Both the position numbers and the translations under genes were made by a program. Below, one piece after another: positions 46,564 through 56,612 of a stretch of DNA of 64,000 bases. Origin of the DNA: an uncultured Bacteroidales bacterium (GTDB lineage: Bacteria; Bacteroidota; Bacteroidia; Bacteroidales; Paludibacteraceae); the NCBI GenBank assembly GCA_902780495.1, contig CACZFM010000011.1:1-64000 (forward strand), in the 5' to 3' direction. Below the pieces are notes generated by a model. It was not told the DNA's origin and searched no databases. It saw only the letters and a list, made by a program, of their open reading frames with translations. Positions within the stretch are counted from its first letter, which is position 1, and every line of letters starts with the position of its first letter.

Positions 46564-48195
46564 ATGAAAAAATCCATCTCTCTCATCTTCGCGGCACTTG
46601 TTCTGCCCGTAACGCTTTTCGCACAACTCCCTTGGGATACCGAGTGTACGAAAACCGACTTTGACAACGCACAGACCGTCATCTCTAAAACCGACAATAT
46701 CTCTTTCTCCAACCCTGTTTTGGGCCTCGGAGGAGGTCTCTCTATAGGTAAAATGGTGATTGTCGGCACCTACTCCGACGAATGTGTCTTTGCCCTTTCC
46801 CAAACGGGTATCGCAGACAAACTGTCCTTTGCATGGCAGGGCGGCTCAAGCGGAACGTTCACTGTCTATCAGTCGCCCGACCACAACACTTGGTCGCAGA
46901 TTTTTACCACCGACGGAAACTTCATCTCTTCGGATACGGAGGAGGAAATATCCCTGGCTGTCACCACGCGCTATATCAAGTTCGCTGCCTCGGCAAAAAC
47001 AGCCGTGGCCGTGCGGAAAATCAAGGTCTCTGAGCTCAAACGCCTATCCGCAAGCACCGACGAATGGCCCTTTGGCAAAGCGATGGTTGATGATGCAGAC
47101 GCCGTCAAGAATATCACCGTCTCTTGGACCAATATCATCGCTTCTGTCTCTTCCACCGATTCGCATTTCTCGGCTTCACTTGCTTCGGTCGGACAGAAAA
47201 ACCTTATTGACCAAACCACACAGCTCACCATTGCCTATTCGCACGCCGAAGCGGGAGAACATACCGGGGAAATCGTCATCGCCGGAGAGGGCAAAGAAGT
47301 GCGCATCGCGGTTAGCGGACAGACCGAAAAATACAACCAGACACTCACTTGGATTCAGGAACTTGGCGAATGTGTCGCCACCGATAATATCCAACTGAAC
47401 GCTTTCACCTCCTCCGGATTGGAAGTGCAATACATCAGTTCGGACAGCACCATCGCTTATGTTGAGAACGGCGTAGTGAAGATTGTCAAAGCGGGAGAAG
47501 TCACCCTCTCTGCTACACAGCCGGGTAACTATAAGTTCAATCCCGCAACATCAATCAGTAAAACACTCACCATCCGAAAAGCAGACCCCATGATTCAGGT
47601 CTCGGTCAACGACCTTACCTATGGCGCAACCTTGGGCAGTGCCGTCTTTAACGAAGCGCTGCAGCAGGTGGAGGGTGCTCTCTCTTGGCTGGATGGCAAC
47701 CCCGACGAAATCCTGGATGCGGGCGATTACGTGCTTTCTGTCCTCTTTACACCTGCCAATCAGGGCATCTACAACACACGGACCGTCCAAGTCGCACTCC
47801 ATATCAATAAGGCCGTACAGACTATCCTCTGGGAAAACCAGACCACCAATCTCACGGTCGGAACGGAAGTGCTATCCACAGCCGTTCTCAGTTCAGGACT
47901 GCCGGTCACCTATGCCTTCACCGAATGTCTGCTTTCCATCGACAATGGACAAATCATGCCCGAAAACGAAGGGGAAGTAACCGTCGTGGCATATCATCCG
48001 GGGAATAACAACTACCTTCCCACAACGGTCATTATGACGGTCTTTCATATCAGCGCGGCATCCGAAACACCGACAAGACTTGAACAACTCTCTGCAGAAC
48101 AGATGCGGACGGCAACCAAATATCTGCACGCCGGAAAAGTCTATATCTACTACGACGGTTCCACCTATGATGCCGATGGAAAACGCATCAAATAA
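46564..48195 (+). CDS. Secreted Ig-like protein with a sorting-type tail (543 aa)
   Basis: Signal peptide 1-21 (MKKSISLIFAALVLPVTLFA then Q). The N-terminal discoidin-like sandwich (about 22-160) is followed by Ig-like and MBG-like repeats (TLTIRKADPMIQVSVNDLTY, VQVALHINKAVQTILWEN). The tail YLHAGKVYIYYDGSTYDADG resembles the tails of the larger secreted proteins here. Unlike the other four it lacks both the shared C-terminal module and a small peptide gene downstream. Ligand unknown. Confidence 0.75.
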   Translation: MKKSISLIFAALVLPVTLFAQLPWDTECTKTDFDNAQTVISKTDNISFSNPVLGLGGGLSIGKMVIVGTYSDECVFALSQTGIADKLSFAWQGGSSGTFTVYQSPDHNTWSQIFTTDGNFISSDTEEEISLAVTTRYIKFAASAKTAVAVRKIKVSELKRLSASTDEWPFGKAMVDDADAVKNITVSWTNIIASVSSTDSHFSASLASVGQKNLIDQTTQLTIAYSHAEAGEHTGEIVIAGEGKEVRIAVSGQTEKYNQTLTWIQELGECVATDNIQLNAFTSSGLEVQYISSDSTIAYVENGVVKIVKAGEVTLSATQPGNYKFNPATSISKTLTIRKADPMIQVSVNDLTYGATLGSAVFNEALQQVEGALSWLDGNPDEILDAGDYVLSVLFTPANQGIYNTRTVQVALHINKAVQTILWENQTTNLTVGTEVLSTAVLSSGLPVTYAFTECLLSIDNGQIMPENEGEVTVVAYHPGNNNYLPTTVIMTVFHISAASETPTRLEQLSAEQMRTATKYLHAGKVYIYYDGSTYDADGKRIK

Positions 48196-48256
48196 ACAAA
48201 TAAAAGCGCGAAAAAACTAGAAAAATACGATTATTGAAACTTTTTTTACAAAAAAA

Positions 48257-48288
48257 CTTGCACATATAAAAAATATGTAGTACCTTTG
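48257..48288 (+). promoter_or_regulatory. Promoter of the 635-aa secreted protein gene
   Basis: CTTG 48257-48260, 20 nt, TACCTTTG 48281-48288. It leaves a leader of about 80 nt and separates this gene from the secreted protein gene before it. Confidence 0.85.
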
Positions 48289-48377
48289 CGCCCTGAAATG
48301 TTCGGAACAAACAAAAACAAACCCCAATAATTAACGAGGGGAAACCCTCACAAGTAAAACTAAAATCTTTTAACAAA

Positions 48378-50285
48378 ATGAGAAAAACATTTTTTATCTC
48401 CCTCTTGGCGCTCTGCCTCACTGCAAGCGCATGGGCAGTGGAAGTGAACGACCTCGCTGGGTTGCAGGCCGCTCTCGCAAACGGTGGTGAAATCACCCTC
48501 GCAGCTGACATTAACGCTGGCAACACAACGCTCAATGTTGCAAAAGGTATTACGTTGAATGGTGCAGGTCACTATGTGAAAGGTACGGCACAATATGTAT
48601 TCAGTGTAACAACAGCAGAAGCTGTTAGCTTCGAAGATGTGGTTATTTATGCAGCGAAAGCATCTGCCGGTCGTGGTATCCGTGTTAATGCATCTAATGC
48701 AAATGTTGCACTTGATGGTGTGACAATCAATGCACAACTCCGTGGAATAGATGTGCTCCATGATACAAATGCTTTGGATAATGTTACGCTGACAATTAAT
48801 AATTCTACCATTCAGCACGTGCATGCTTCGTATGGGGTGGCACTGACTGAAAATGGAACGCCGGTTGATGTTACGGTTTACGATACAAAAACCGTGGGTG
48901 TTGATGGTAATTATTCGCGTGGCGTGAACTTCGGTCGTTTGACGAATTCGACAATTACGATTACCAATACAACGGTGCAAGGTTTCTTCTACAATCTGAA
49001 CAATATTGGTGGTACAATGGAGAATACGACTGTTACAGCGGAAAATTGTGTATTCAAAGGACGTGCTGCGTTTAATATCTGGGGAGATAATGGTACGTAT
49101 TATTGCAAGAATGGCAATGTTACCGGTATCAATAATTTTGGAGGTTCTCAGGAATATTTTGCTAGTTTTGTGTACAACAATAGTACAACTTGTCACCACA
49201 ACAAGTGTACAATTGAAGGTGGCGTTATCGTTTCGGCATATTTCAATGCAACGGGTATGGCTAACCCCAATGCTCGTCAATACCTGCTCCTTAACCAGGG
49301 AGCCGACAATGAGTTCCTTGTTAAGGATGCTACCTATACTTGCACACGCGATACTGATGCCTCTGGCGAGAGCAAGGGTGGTGTCGTTTGTATTGCTTCT
49401 GCAACATCCAAAACCACTATTAAGGGTGGTACGTATGATTGCCCCGAAATTGTTGAAACTGTTTATAGTAACGGAACCAGTGTTGCTTCTATCATTATTG
49501 AAGGTGGTGACTTTACGCTGAATGAGATATCTGCAGATATGACCGATGGTGATGTCTACAGGAGCATTGTAATCAGTGGTGGTACCTACACGGCTGACAT
49601 CTCTGTTACCGACCCTGCTGACCCCACAAACAGGCTTGTCGTAGCTGGTAAGGCTCCTTTCATCCGTCCCGATGCTAAGTATGAGCCCCTGGTAGCCGAC
49701 TACGTTCGTCCGCTTCGTGAGAACATCGTATTTGGTACTATCTGCTTGCCCAATGACGGAAAAATGTATGGCGCAACCCTTTACGAGCCCGCATACAAGT
49801 CTTGTTCGATGATTTTCTTTGCAGAAGTCAATGGCGACGATATCGAAGGTGGTAAATCATACCTCTTCAAAGCAAACGAAGGCTATAGCACCATCGCTGC
49901 TAAGTATGACAATCCTGCTAATCCTGCCGCTGTTCTCCAAAACAACGGCGCTATGATTGGTGCGTACGAGCAAACACACATCAATTATACCTTGGGTGAC
50001 TATGCTATCGTTCGTGACAACAAGTACTATCGTGTAAACAGCGATAACGTTTATGTAGGTGCCAACTGCGCATACATTGACATGAACCAGATTAGCAACA
50101 ACGTTACTCTTGTTCCTGGCCGTCGTTACATCTCCTTCCAGGATGCTTCTGTGAACGAAGTAACTGGTATCGAGGATATCGAGGCTAACGAAAATGCCGG
50201 CGTTCAGAAAGTAATGATCAACGGACAACTCTATATCCTCCGCGGCGAACAAATCTATAACGTTGCAGGTCAAGTGGTAAAATAA
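48378..50285 (+). CDS. Secreted right-handed beta-helix surface protein (635 aa)
   Basis: Signal peptide 1-20 (MRKTFFISLLALCLTASAWA). Residues about 22-430 form Asn/Thr/Val-rich repeats of a pectate-lyase-like beta helix (VALDGVTINAQLRGIDVL, STITITNTTVQGFFYNL), without recognisable catalytic residues, so an adhesin-like role is likelier than an enzyme. From about 445 comes the shared C-terminal module (IVFGTICLPNDGKMYGATLY, GGKSYLFKANEG, VPGRRYISF) and the end INGQLYILRGEQIYNVAGQV. The 3' end is nearly the same at DNA level as that of the gene at 29137. Confidence 0.78.
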   Translation: MRKTFFISLLALCLTASAWAVEVNDLAGLQAALANGGEITLAADINAGNTTLNVAKGITLNGAGHYVKGTAQYVFSVTTAEAVSFEDVVIYAAKASAGRGIRVNASNANVALDGVTINAQLRGIDVLHDTNALDNVTLTINNSTIQHVHASYGVALTENGTPVDVTVYDTKTVGVDGNYSRGVNFGRLTNSTITITNTTVQGFFYNLNNIGGTMENTTVTAENCVFKGRAAFNIWGDNGTYYCKNGNVTGINNFGGSQEYFASFVYNNSTTCHHNKCTIEGGVIVSAYFNATGMANPNARQYLLLNQGADNEFLVKDATYTCTRDTDASGESKGGVVCIASATSKTTIKGGTYDCPEIVETVYSNGTSVASIIIEGGDFTLNEISADMTDGDVYRSIVISGGTYTADISVTDPADPTNRLVVAGKAPFIRPDAKYEPLVADYVRPLRENIVFGTICLPNDGKMYGATLYEPAYKSCSMIFFAEVNGDDIEGGKSYLFKANEGYSTIAAKYDNPANPAAVLQNNGAMIGAYEQTHINYTLGDYAIVRDNKYYRVNSDNVYVGANCAYIDMNQISNNVTLVPGRRYISFQDASVNEVTGIEDIEANENAGVQKVMINGQLYILRGEQIYNVAGQVVK

Positions 50286-50317
50286 GTCCAACAGTCAAAT
50301 AGAAAGGAAATAAAGTT

Positions 50318-50458
50318 ATGAAAAAGGCATATAATAAACCAAGTATGGAGATTGTTGACATGGTTTCTGCCGCAGCAATCTGTGTAGTTAGCCTCACCGA
50401 TGGTGGTGACACCGCAAACTATTCGCCCACTCCGGAAATTCCTATCGTTTCCGAGTAA
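50318..50458 (+). CDS. Small MKKxYxxP companion protein, copy 3 (46 aa)
   Basis: Starts 32 nt after the beta-helix gene with a purine-rich site (AGAAAGGA) upstream and no promoter between. Begins MKKAYNKPSMEIVDM, a hydrophobic segment SAAAICVVSLTDGG follows, and it ends YSPTPEIPIVSE. The GG after a hydrophobic stretch recalls double-glycine leaders, but the spacing of hydrophobic residues does not fit well. Function unknown. Confidence 0.75.
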   Translation: MKKAYNKPSMEIVDMVSAAAICVVSLTDGGDTANYSPTPEIPIVSE

Positions 50459-50510
50459 CACGCTCTCCCGCGCGCATCGCACGATATAATATAGAGCAAT
50501 TTCTTCTTCA

Positions 50511-50543
50511 ACGGCGTCCTGCTTCTCACAAGTAGGATGCCGT
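50511..50543 (+). terminator. Stem-loop between companion peptide 3 and ffh
   Basis: ACGGCGTCCTGCTT and AAGTAGGATGCCGT pair over 14 bp with two G-U pairs and a CTCAC loop. The G-U pairs exist in plus-strand RNA, favouring a role in that transcript. No T-run follows. It may be a terminator or part of the ffh leader. Confidence 0.55.
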
Positions 50544-50576
50544 TAGGAATGTAAAAATAAGCAGATACCTACATAT

Positions 50577-51875
50577 ATGTTTGATAACTTATCAGAAAGA
50601 CTCGAACGGAGCTTCAAGATCCTGAAAGGTGAAGGTCGCATCACCGAAATTAACGTGGCCGAAACCGTCAAGGATATCCGTAAAGCACTTCTTGAAGCCG
50701 ATGTCAACTACAAGATTGCCAAGCAGTTCACCGATCAGGTAAAGGAAAAAGCACTCGGACAAAACGTCCTGACCAGTGTCCGACCCGGACAACTCATGGT
50801 CAAGATTACCCACGATGAACTGGCCGCACTCATGGGAGGAGAAACCGCCGACCTTAACCTCAAAGGACAACCTGCTGTCATTCTCATGGCGGGTCTCCAA
50901 GGTTCCGGTAAAACAACTCATGCCGCCAAATTGGCGAACTTCCTCCAAACCAAGAAAGGCAAGAAAGTAATGCTTGCCGCCTGCGATGTCTATCGACCCG
51001 CTGCCATTGAGCAACTCCGCATATTAGGCGAACAAGTCAATGCCAAAGTCTTTACCGACGAAGAGGAAAAGAATCCTGTCGAGAAAGCACGCAAAGCCCT
51101 CCGCGAAGCACGTACCTACGGCTACGATGTTCTTATCATCGATACCGCCGGACGTTTGGCGGTCGACGAGCAGATGATGACCGAGATTGCAGCCATCAAA
51201 GCCGCTGTCTCGCCCCAGGAAATACTCTTCGTTGTTGATGCCATGACCGGTCAGGATGCTGTCAATACCGCCAAGGCGTTTGACGAACGCCTGGACTTTG
51301 ACGGTGTCATCCTTACCAAACTTGACGGCGATGCCCGTGGCGGTGCCGCACTCAGTATACGCAGTGTCGTACAGAAACCCATCAAGTTCATCGGAACAGG
51401 CGAAAAGATGGAGGCGCTTGATGTCTTCCATCCCGCACGAATGGCGGACCGTATCCTCGGCATGGGTGATGTGGTCAGCCTCGTAGAACGTGCACAAGCC
51501 CAATACGATGAAGAAGAAGCACGACGCATCTCCAAAAAGATAGCAAAGAATCAGTTCGACTTCAACGACTTCATCGGACAGCTGCAGCAAATCAAGAAAA
51601 TGGGCTCCATGAAAGATCTCATGGGCATGATTCCCGGTATGGACAAGGCTCTCAAAGGCGTAGAGATTAGCGACGATGCCTTCAAACCCATCGAAGCCAT
51701 GATTTCGTCTATGACACCCTACGAGCGTGCCAATCCTGCCTGCCTCAATGGCTCTCGCAAAGAGCGTATTGCCAAAGGTGCCGGCACTACCATAGTCGAA
51801 CTTAACCGCTTCCTCAAGCAGTTCGACCAGACAGCAAAGATGATGCGTAAGATGCAGCAGATGCGACGCCGTTGA
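50577..51875 (+). CDS. ffh: Signal recognition particle protein
   Basis: GTPase that, with 4.5S RNA, targets nascent membrane proteins to FtsY and SecYEG. 432 aa: N domain (1-85), G domain with GLQGSGKTT (106-114), DTAGRLAVDEQMM and TKLDGDARGGAALS, then a methionine-rich M domain ending MMRKMQQMRRR. Full length and intact. Confidence 0.97.
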   Translation: MFDNLSERLERSFKILKGEGRITEINVAETVKDIRKALLEADVNYKIAKQFTDQVKEKALGQNVLTSVRPGQLMVKITHDELAALMGGETADLNLKGQPAVILMAGLQGSGKTTHAAKLANFLQTKKGKKVMLAACDVYRPAAIEQLRILGEQVNAKVFTDEEEKNPVEKARKALREARTYGYDVLIIDTAGRLAVDEQMMTEIAAIKAAVSPQEILFVVDAMTGQDAVNTAKAFDERLDFDGVILTKLDGDARGGAALSIRSVVQKPIKFIGTGEKMEALDVFHPARMADRILGMGDVVSLVERAQAQYDEEEARRISKKIAKNQFDFNDFIGQLQQIKKMGSMKDLMGMIPGMDKALKGVEISDDAFKPIEAMISSMTPYERANPACLNGSRKERIAKGAGTTIVELNRFLKQFDQTAKMMRKMQQMRRR

Positions 51876-51876
51876 T

Positions 51877-52545
51877 ATGAACCTCCTGCTCATCCTCTTC
51901 TCGGTCCTTACCACCTACGCACACTCCGTCTTTCATACCGAAGCGTCAGTGGTGGCGCAATCTCCCGCATGGTCGGAGACTGTAACCGGACTGCCCGCCT
52001 GCAGCAATGCGGTCGATTCGGTCATTGCTTATGTGCAGCTCGACCCTGTCAGGCTTTCCGAGTGGGCGTTCGCCGGAATGGGACATCAGGAGGATACAAA
52101 GCGGGATGCCGTCTATCTCGTTTGGAAAGAATCTACCTACGATGCCGATGCACGCCACAGCACCATTCAGTTCGACATCCTTGTCAATGGCGTTCTCATG
52201 TTCCGCAATGTGCGGGTCGAAAGCATAGTCCGCGATTCAGTCTATGCCGGCGGACGGGATATATGGGTGGATATATTCTATTCAGGTTCCCTTCTTAAAC
52301 AGGCATCGGGTGTTTTCCACCTCCTGCCTCAAACGGATGGAACGGTACGGATTACCATGAATACGGACATCCGTTTCGGGTGGTTCTTCAACATCTTCAT
52401 CACGCGGAAAGTGTTCCGTGAGACCATCGAATGGCGACTCGAACGTTTCGTGCAGAATATCGCCCTTGAGGCACAGGGAACGCGTCCCTCCGACGACTAT
52501 TGGCGCCGCCGTGACGATGCCCAAGCAACAACAAAGAAGAAATAG
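51877..52545 (+). CDS. Exported protein of unknown function
   Basis: 222 aa, 1 nt after ffh. Residues 1-15 may be a short signal peptide (MNLLLILFSVLTTYA). The body looks like an SRPBCC/START-type alpha-beta fold, with ligand-cavity-like strands and a long C-terminal helix (RKVFRETIEWRLERFVQNI), but this is a weak resemblance. The C-terminal 20 residues are charged. In operon with ffh and prfA (2-nt gap). No function is assigned. Confidence 0.75.
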   Translation: MNLLLILFSVLTTYAHSVFHTEASVVAQSPAWSETVTGLPACSNAVDSVIAYVQLDPVRLSEWAFAGMGHQEDTKRDAVYLVWKESTYDADARHSTIQFDILVNGVLMFRNVRVESIVRDSVYAGGRDIWVDIFYSGSLLKQASGVFHLLPQTDGTVRITMNTDIRFGWFFNIFITRKVFRETIEWRLERFVQNIALEAQGTRPSDDYWRRRDDAQATTKKK

Positions 52546-52547
52546 AC

Positions 52548-53648
52548 ATGGACATATTGGATAAAATAGCAGGCCTGGAGGCGAAGTTCCACGAAGTCTC
52601 GCTCTTCATCACTGATCCGGCTGTCATTGCCGATCAGGCGCGTTTCGTTCGCCTTAACCGTGAATATCACGAACTGGAGCGTATCCTTTCCGCCGCACAG
52701 CGTTACCGCACCTTACGCGGCAATCTGGATGAGGCAAGGCAACTCCTCTATAGCGAACAGGATGCCGAACTCAAAGAAATGGCACGGGCTGAAATAGCCG
52801 AACTCGAACCACAACTCCCTGCAATGGAAGAGGAAATCAAAATCCTCCTTCTCCCGCAAGACCCCGAAGACGGCAAGAATGTAGTCATGGAGATTCGAGG
52901 TGGCACAGGCGGAGATGAGGCGGCCCTCTTCGCAGGCGATCTCTTCCGTATGTACACCAAGTACTTTGAGTTGCACGGCTTCAAATATACCGTTTCCTCT
53001 TTCTCCGAAGGAGCAGTGGGTGGCTTTAAGGAAATCATCTTCAACGTCACCGGTCAGAATGTCTATGGCACACTGAAGTATGAGTCTGGCGTTCACCGCG
53101 TACAGCGTGTCCCTGTCACAGAGACCCAGGGACGTGTCCATACCTCTGCCGCCACCGTTGCCGTACTGCCTGAAGCCGATGAGTTCGAAGTACATATCAA
53201 TGAGGGAGAGATTAAGTGGGAGACATTCCGTTCTGGCGGTGCCGGAGGGCAGAACGTGAATAAAGTGGAGTCGGGCGTACGCTTGCGCTACAATTGGCGA
53301 AACCCGAACACCAACGAGGTGCAGGAAATCCTTATCGAATGTACGGAAACACGCGACCAGCCCAAAAACAAAGAGCGCGCCTTGGCACGACTCCGCACAC
53401 AGATTTACGACAAAGAGCACCAAAAATATATCGACGACATCGCCGCACGCCGTAAGACGATGGTTTCCACAGGCGACCGCTCCGCGAAGATTCGCACCTA
53501 CAACTATCCGCAGGGACGTATCACCGACCATCGCATTGGCTACACCGTCTATAACCTTGCCGCTTTCATGGACGGAGATATTCAGGGCGTTATCGATGCC
53601 CTTACCGTTGCCGAGAACGCGGAACGCTTGAAAGAATCCGAACTCTGA
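52548..53648 (+). CDS. prfA: Peptide chain release factor 1
   Basis: Recognises UAA and UAG stops and triggers peptide release. 366 aa; the codon-recognition tripeptide is PVT (189-191, [18 protein letters not shown]), which identifies RF1 rather than RF2, and the catalytic GGQ lies at 233-235 ([17 protein letters not shown]). Stop overlaps rsmE by 1 nt (TGATG). Confidence 0.97.
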   Translation: MDILDKIAGLEAKFHEVSLFITDPAVIADQARFVRLNREYHELERILSAAQRYRTLRGNLDEARQLLYSEQDAELKEMARAEIAELEPQLPAMEEEIKILLLPQDPEDGKNVVMEIRGGTGGDEAALFAGDLFRMYTKYFELHGFKYTVSSFSEGAVGGFKEIIFNVTGQNVYGTLKYESGVHRVQRVPVTETQGRVHTSAATVAVLPEADEFEVHINEGEIKWETFRSGGAGGQNVNKVESGVRLRYNWRNPNTNEVQEILIECTETRDQPKNKERALARLRTQIYDKEHQKYIDDIAARRKTMVSTGDRSAKIRTYNYPQGRITDHRIGYTVYNLAAFMDGDIQGVIDALTVAENAERLKESEL

Positions 53649-54346
53649 TGTACCTCTTCTATACCCCTCATATTGCCGTCTCGCATTGCCTCTCCGAGGA
53701 AGAGTCCGCCCATTGTGTGCGGGTGCTGCGTTATACCCTTGGCGATGAGATTCTCCTCACCGACGGTCAGGGAACCACCTACACCGCGCGTATTACCAAT
53801 CCCCATCCCAAGCACTGCGAATTCGAAATCCTTTCTTCCGAGAAGCAAGCACCCAACCATGCTTTCCGCCTGCATATAGCCATCGCGCCCACCAAGAATG
53901 TGGAACGCTTGGAATGGATGGTCGAAAAGTGTACGGAAATAGGGGTGGATGAAATCACACCCATTCTCTGTCGCTTCTCCGAACGCAAGCAGTTGCGTAC
54001 CGATCGGCTGGAGAAAATCATCCTTTCCGCAGCCAAACAGAGCCTTACGCCCTATCTGCCCAAACTGAATGAACTCACTCCCTACGACGAACTCATACGC
54101 CGTGCTACGGAGCAGGATAGATTCATCGCACATTGCTATAAGAATGAAAAACGCGAACTCAAAGACCTCATTCGCAAAGGTAATAGCGTCCTGGTGTTGA
54201 TTGGTCCTGAAGGCGATTTCAGCGAACAGGAAGTGCAAGACGCACTCTCGCTGGGCTTTCTCCCTGTCTCACTCGGAAACAGCCGCTTGCGTACCGAAAC
54301 GGCAGGCGTAGTGGCATGTCATACTGCCGTTTTGATGAATACATAG
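53648..54346 (+). CDS. rsmE: 16S rRNA (uracil-1498-N3)-methyltransferase
   Basis: SPOUT methyltransferase, 232 aa. A PUA-like N-terminal part (HCVRVLRYTLGDEILLTDGQ) precedes the knot with APTKNVERLEWMVEKCTEIG, VLIGPEGDFSEQEV and LGNSRLRTETAGVVA, the SAM-binding signature of the family. Confidence 0.96.
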   Translation: MYLFYTPHIAVSHCLSEEESAHCVRVLRYTLGDEILLTDGQGTTYTARITNPHPKHCEFEILSSEKQAPNHAFRLHIAIAPTKNVERLEWMVEKCTEIGVDEITPILCRFSERKQLRTDRLEKIILSAAKQSLTPYLPKLNELTPYDELIRRATEQDRFIAHCYKNEKRELKDLIRKGNSVLVLIGPEGDFSEQEVQDALSLGFLPVSLGNSRLRTETAGVVACHTAVLMNT

Positions 54347-54353
54347 ACAACGT

Positions 54354-54995
54354 ATGTTGCAACATCTGATACATATCGACCAACTCATCCTTCTTGCCGT
54401 CAACGGCTGCCATGCCCCTTGGGCGGATACACTGATGTGGATTGTTTCGGGTAAACTGACCTGGATTCCCTTGTACCTTCTCTTGGCGGCACTGCTCTTC
54501 TGGCGCTTCGGATGGCGTCGCGCACTGGTCATCTTGGCGGCCTTTGGCTTGGCGGTAGGTTTGGCGGACTATATCTCGTCGGGACTTATCAAACCCCTTG
54601 TCTGCCGCTTGCGCCCTACGCACGAACCGGCTATCATGGATAGCGTTCATCTTGTCAATGGCTATCGTGGGGGATGGTTTGGCTTTGTCAGTAGCCACGC
54701 GGCAAACACCCTGGCCTGTGCCTTGCTCTTCTGCCTGGTATGGCGGAAGCCCGCGGCATGGTGGCTCATGCTGTGGGTGGCCTTAAACTGCTACAGCCGC
54801 ATGTATCTCGGTGTGCATTACTTGGGGGATATCTTGGGAGGATTGGCCGTCGGCTGCCTTACGGCTGGCTTGGCGTATCTTCTATGGAAGTATGTGGAGC
54901 GGCGTTGGCTCCCCTCTCCGGACGAACAGGGTGGGAGGGGGATCCCACAGGCTGACGCGGACGGCGCGGATCGGGACTCGACTGGCGGCTGTTGA
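54354..54995 (+). CDS. PAP2-family membrane phosphatase
   Basis: 213 aa with five to six membrane segments. The three phosphatase motifs are present: KPLVCRLRP (83-91), SSHAANTLA (about 105) and SRMYLGVHYLGDI (about 147-159). Possibly an undecaprenyl-diphosphate or lipid A phosphatase. The last 30 residues (after KYVERRWLPSPDEQGG) look unfolded and are encoded by DNA that also codes, on the other strand, for the tail of the next gene. Confidence 0.9.
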   Translation: MLQHLIHIDQLILLAVNGCHAPWADTLMWIVSGKLTWIPLYLLLAALLFWRFGWRRALVILAAFGLAVGLADYISSGLIKPLVCRLRPTHEPAIMDSVHLVNGYRGGWFGFVSSHAANTLACALLFCLVWRKPAAWWLMLWVALNCYSRMYLGVHYLGDILGGLAVGCLTAGLAYLLWKYVERRWLPSPDEQGGRGIPQADADGADRDSTGGC

Positions 54996-55293
54996 AAAGA
55001 AGCAACTGACTCTTGGTGAGAACGCCTTTCAACTCTTCCACCATCTGTTGCATCTGCCCCATCTGCTCCTCGCGAGAGGAAGGAGTATCCTGCTGCATAC
55101 GGGCATAGCGCAGATGAATGCGGTAGATAGAGTCTATCTGGGTGGAATCGGAAAGCTTCAGTTCGCGTATCAGCATCGCTGTCTGCTTCAATGCTTGCTC
55201 TTCGGGAGTGCGCTTGGGAAAATCGCCGTGCTGGGCACAGACAATCGGACCGCACAGGCAGAGCAGAAACATAAGAAGATAACGGCTGTTCAT
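54859..55293 (-). CDS. Small exported protein, antisense overlap with the PAP2 gene
   Basis: 144 aa from ATG 55293. Signal peptide about 1-20 (MNSRYLLMFLLCLCGPIVCA), then a helical region (RTPEEQALKQTAMLIRELKL, SIYRIHLRYARM) like the Spy/DUF4890-type periplasmic helical proteins of Bacteroidota, then a Pro/Arg/Ser-rich tail. The last 137 nt overlap the PAP2 gene tail-to-tail. The helical domain is convincing; the exact end is less so. Confidence 0.7.
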   Translation of the reverse strand: MNSRYLLMFLLCLCGPIVCAQHGDFPKRTPEEQALKQTAMLIRELKLSDSTQIDSIYRIHLRYARMQQDTPSSREEQMGQMQQMVEELKGVLTKSQLLLFNSRQSSPDPRRPRQPVGSPSHPVRPERGANAAPHTSIEDTPSQP

Positions 55294-55373
55294 ACGTACA
55301 TACATAAATTACAAAATAAGCAACAAAAATCGTGCCATAGCGCACGGAAAACACCATACCGGACGAAAGCAAC

Positions 55374-56594
55374 ATGAATGTCAGTTTTTTCATAGCACGA
55401 CGGCTGTATGCCGACCCTGAAGGACAACTGCGCTCCTCAAGGCCCGCTATCCGTGTCGCACTGATGGGTATCGTTATAGGCGTCTTGGTCATGGTTCTCA
55501 CGCTCTGTGTCGTAGTGGGCTTTAAGCGTACCATTACCGACAAGGTGGCTTGCTTTGGGGCTCATATTCAGATTACGAACTTCGACAGTAACAATACCTT
55601 CGAACTCCAACCCGTTGCCGTCTCTGACTCTTTGTTGCAGCATCTCTCTTCCTTGCGTCATGTGAAGCGGGTGGAGACTTTTCTCACCAAGCCTTGTATC
55701 CTCAAGACGGACGATAGTTTTCAGGGCATTGTGCTCAAAGGAAAGGATGCCTTGGATTTCCTTCTCCCCAACCTGCTCTCTGGCCGTCTGCCGGAAACGG
55801 ATACCGAGGTGCTGTGTTCCGATTGCCTGTGTCGGGACCTCAAACTGGCCTTGGGCGACCGTATTGATTGCTATTCCGTTGGCGAGCAGGTGCAAGTGCG
55901 CCGCTTCACCATATCGGGCATTTATGCTACAGGTTTCCAGGAGGCGGATAAAATGTATGTGTGGAGTCGCAGCAGTGTGGTGCGCCGTCTCAATCGCTGG
56001 AGCGACAATCAGGTCTCAGGCATTGAAATAACAGTCGATAACATCGCGCATCTGGAGGAAGTGAGCGACCTTGTGTGGTTTGCCACGGCCAATCGTTTTG
56101 ACGAAGACGGCAACGGACTCTATGCTCAAACACTCCAACAGCTCAATCCCCAAATCTTTGCCTGGCTCGACCTGTTGGATATGAATGTCATCGTCATCAT
56201 CATTCTGATGCTTTGTGTATCGGGTTTCAATATCATATCGGGGCTTATCATTCTCATTCTGGATAGCATTCGCCTCATTGGTACGCTCAAAGCCCTTGGG
56301 GCGGATAATCTTTTCGTCCGCCGTATCTTTATCTTCGAGGCCGCTATGCTTATCGGCAAGGGAGTCTTGATTGGCAATGTCCTTGCCTTGGCGTTGGCGG
56401 TGGTGCAGTACACCACCCACCTGTTGCCTCTGGACCCTGTCACCTATTATGTGGATTTTGTGCCGGTGGCCTTCCCTTGGCTATGGCTCTTGTTGCTCAA
56501 TATTGGCGTTGTGCTTGTCTCTGTCTTGGTGCTGCTTGTGCCTTCGGTAGTGGCGGCGCATATATCCCCTGCCCGTGTCATGCGCTTCGAATAA
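55374..56594 (+). CDS. LolC/LolE-like ABC transporter permease
   Basis: 406 aa. Membrane segment at about 27-50, a periplasmic MacB-type domain (52-260), and three C-terminal membrane segments of the FtsX fold (about 273-300, 318-345, 370-395), ending VVAAHISPARVMRFE. The family extracts lipoproteins from the inner membrane for the outer membrane. The matching ATPase (LolD) is not next to it. Confidence 0.9.
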   Translation: MNVSFFIARRLYADPEGQLRSSRPAIRVALMGIVIGVLVMVLTLCVVVGFKRTITDKVACFGAHIQITNFDSNNTFELQPVAVSDSLLQHLSSLRHVKRVETFLTKPCILKTDDSFQGIVLKGKDALDFLLPNLLSGRLPETDTEVLCSDCLCRDLKLALGDRIDCYSVGEQVQVRRFTISGIYATGFQEADKMYVWSRSSVVRRLNRWSDNQVSGIEITVDNIAHLEEVSDLVWFATANRFDEDGNGLYAQTLQQLNPQIFAWLDLLDMNVIVIIILMLCVSGFNIISGLIILILDSIRLIGTLKALGADNLFVRRIFIFEAAMLIGKGVLIGNVLALALAVVQYTTHLLPLDPVTYYVDFVPVAFPWLWLLLLNIGVVLVSVLVLLVPSVVAAHISPARVMRFE

Positions 56595-56612
56595 ACTAAC
56601 CCTCTCTCGCTT

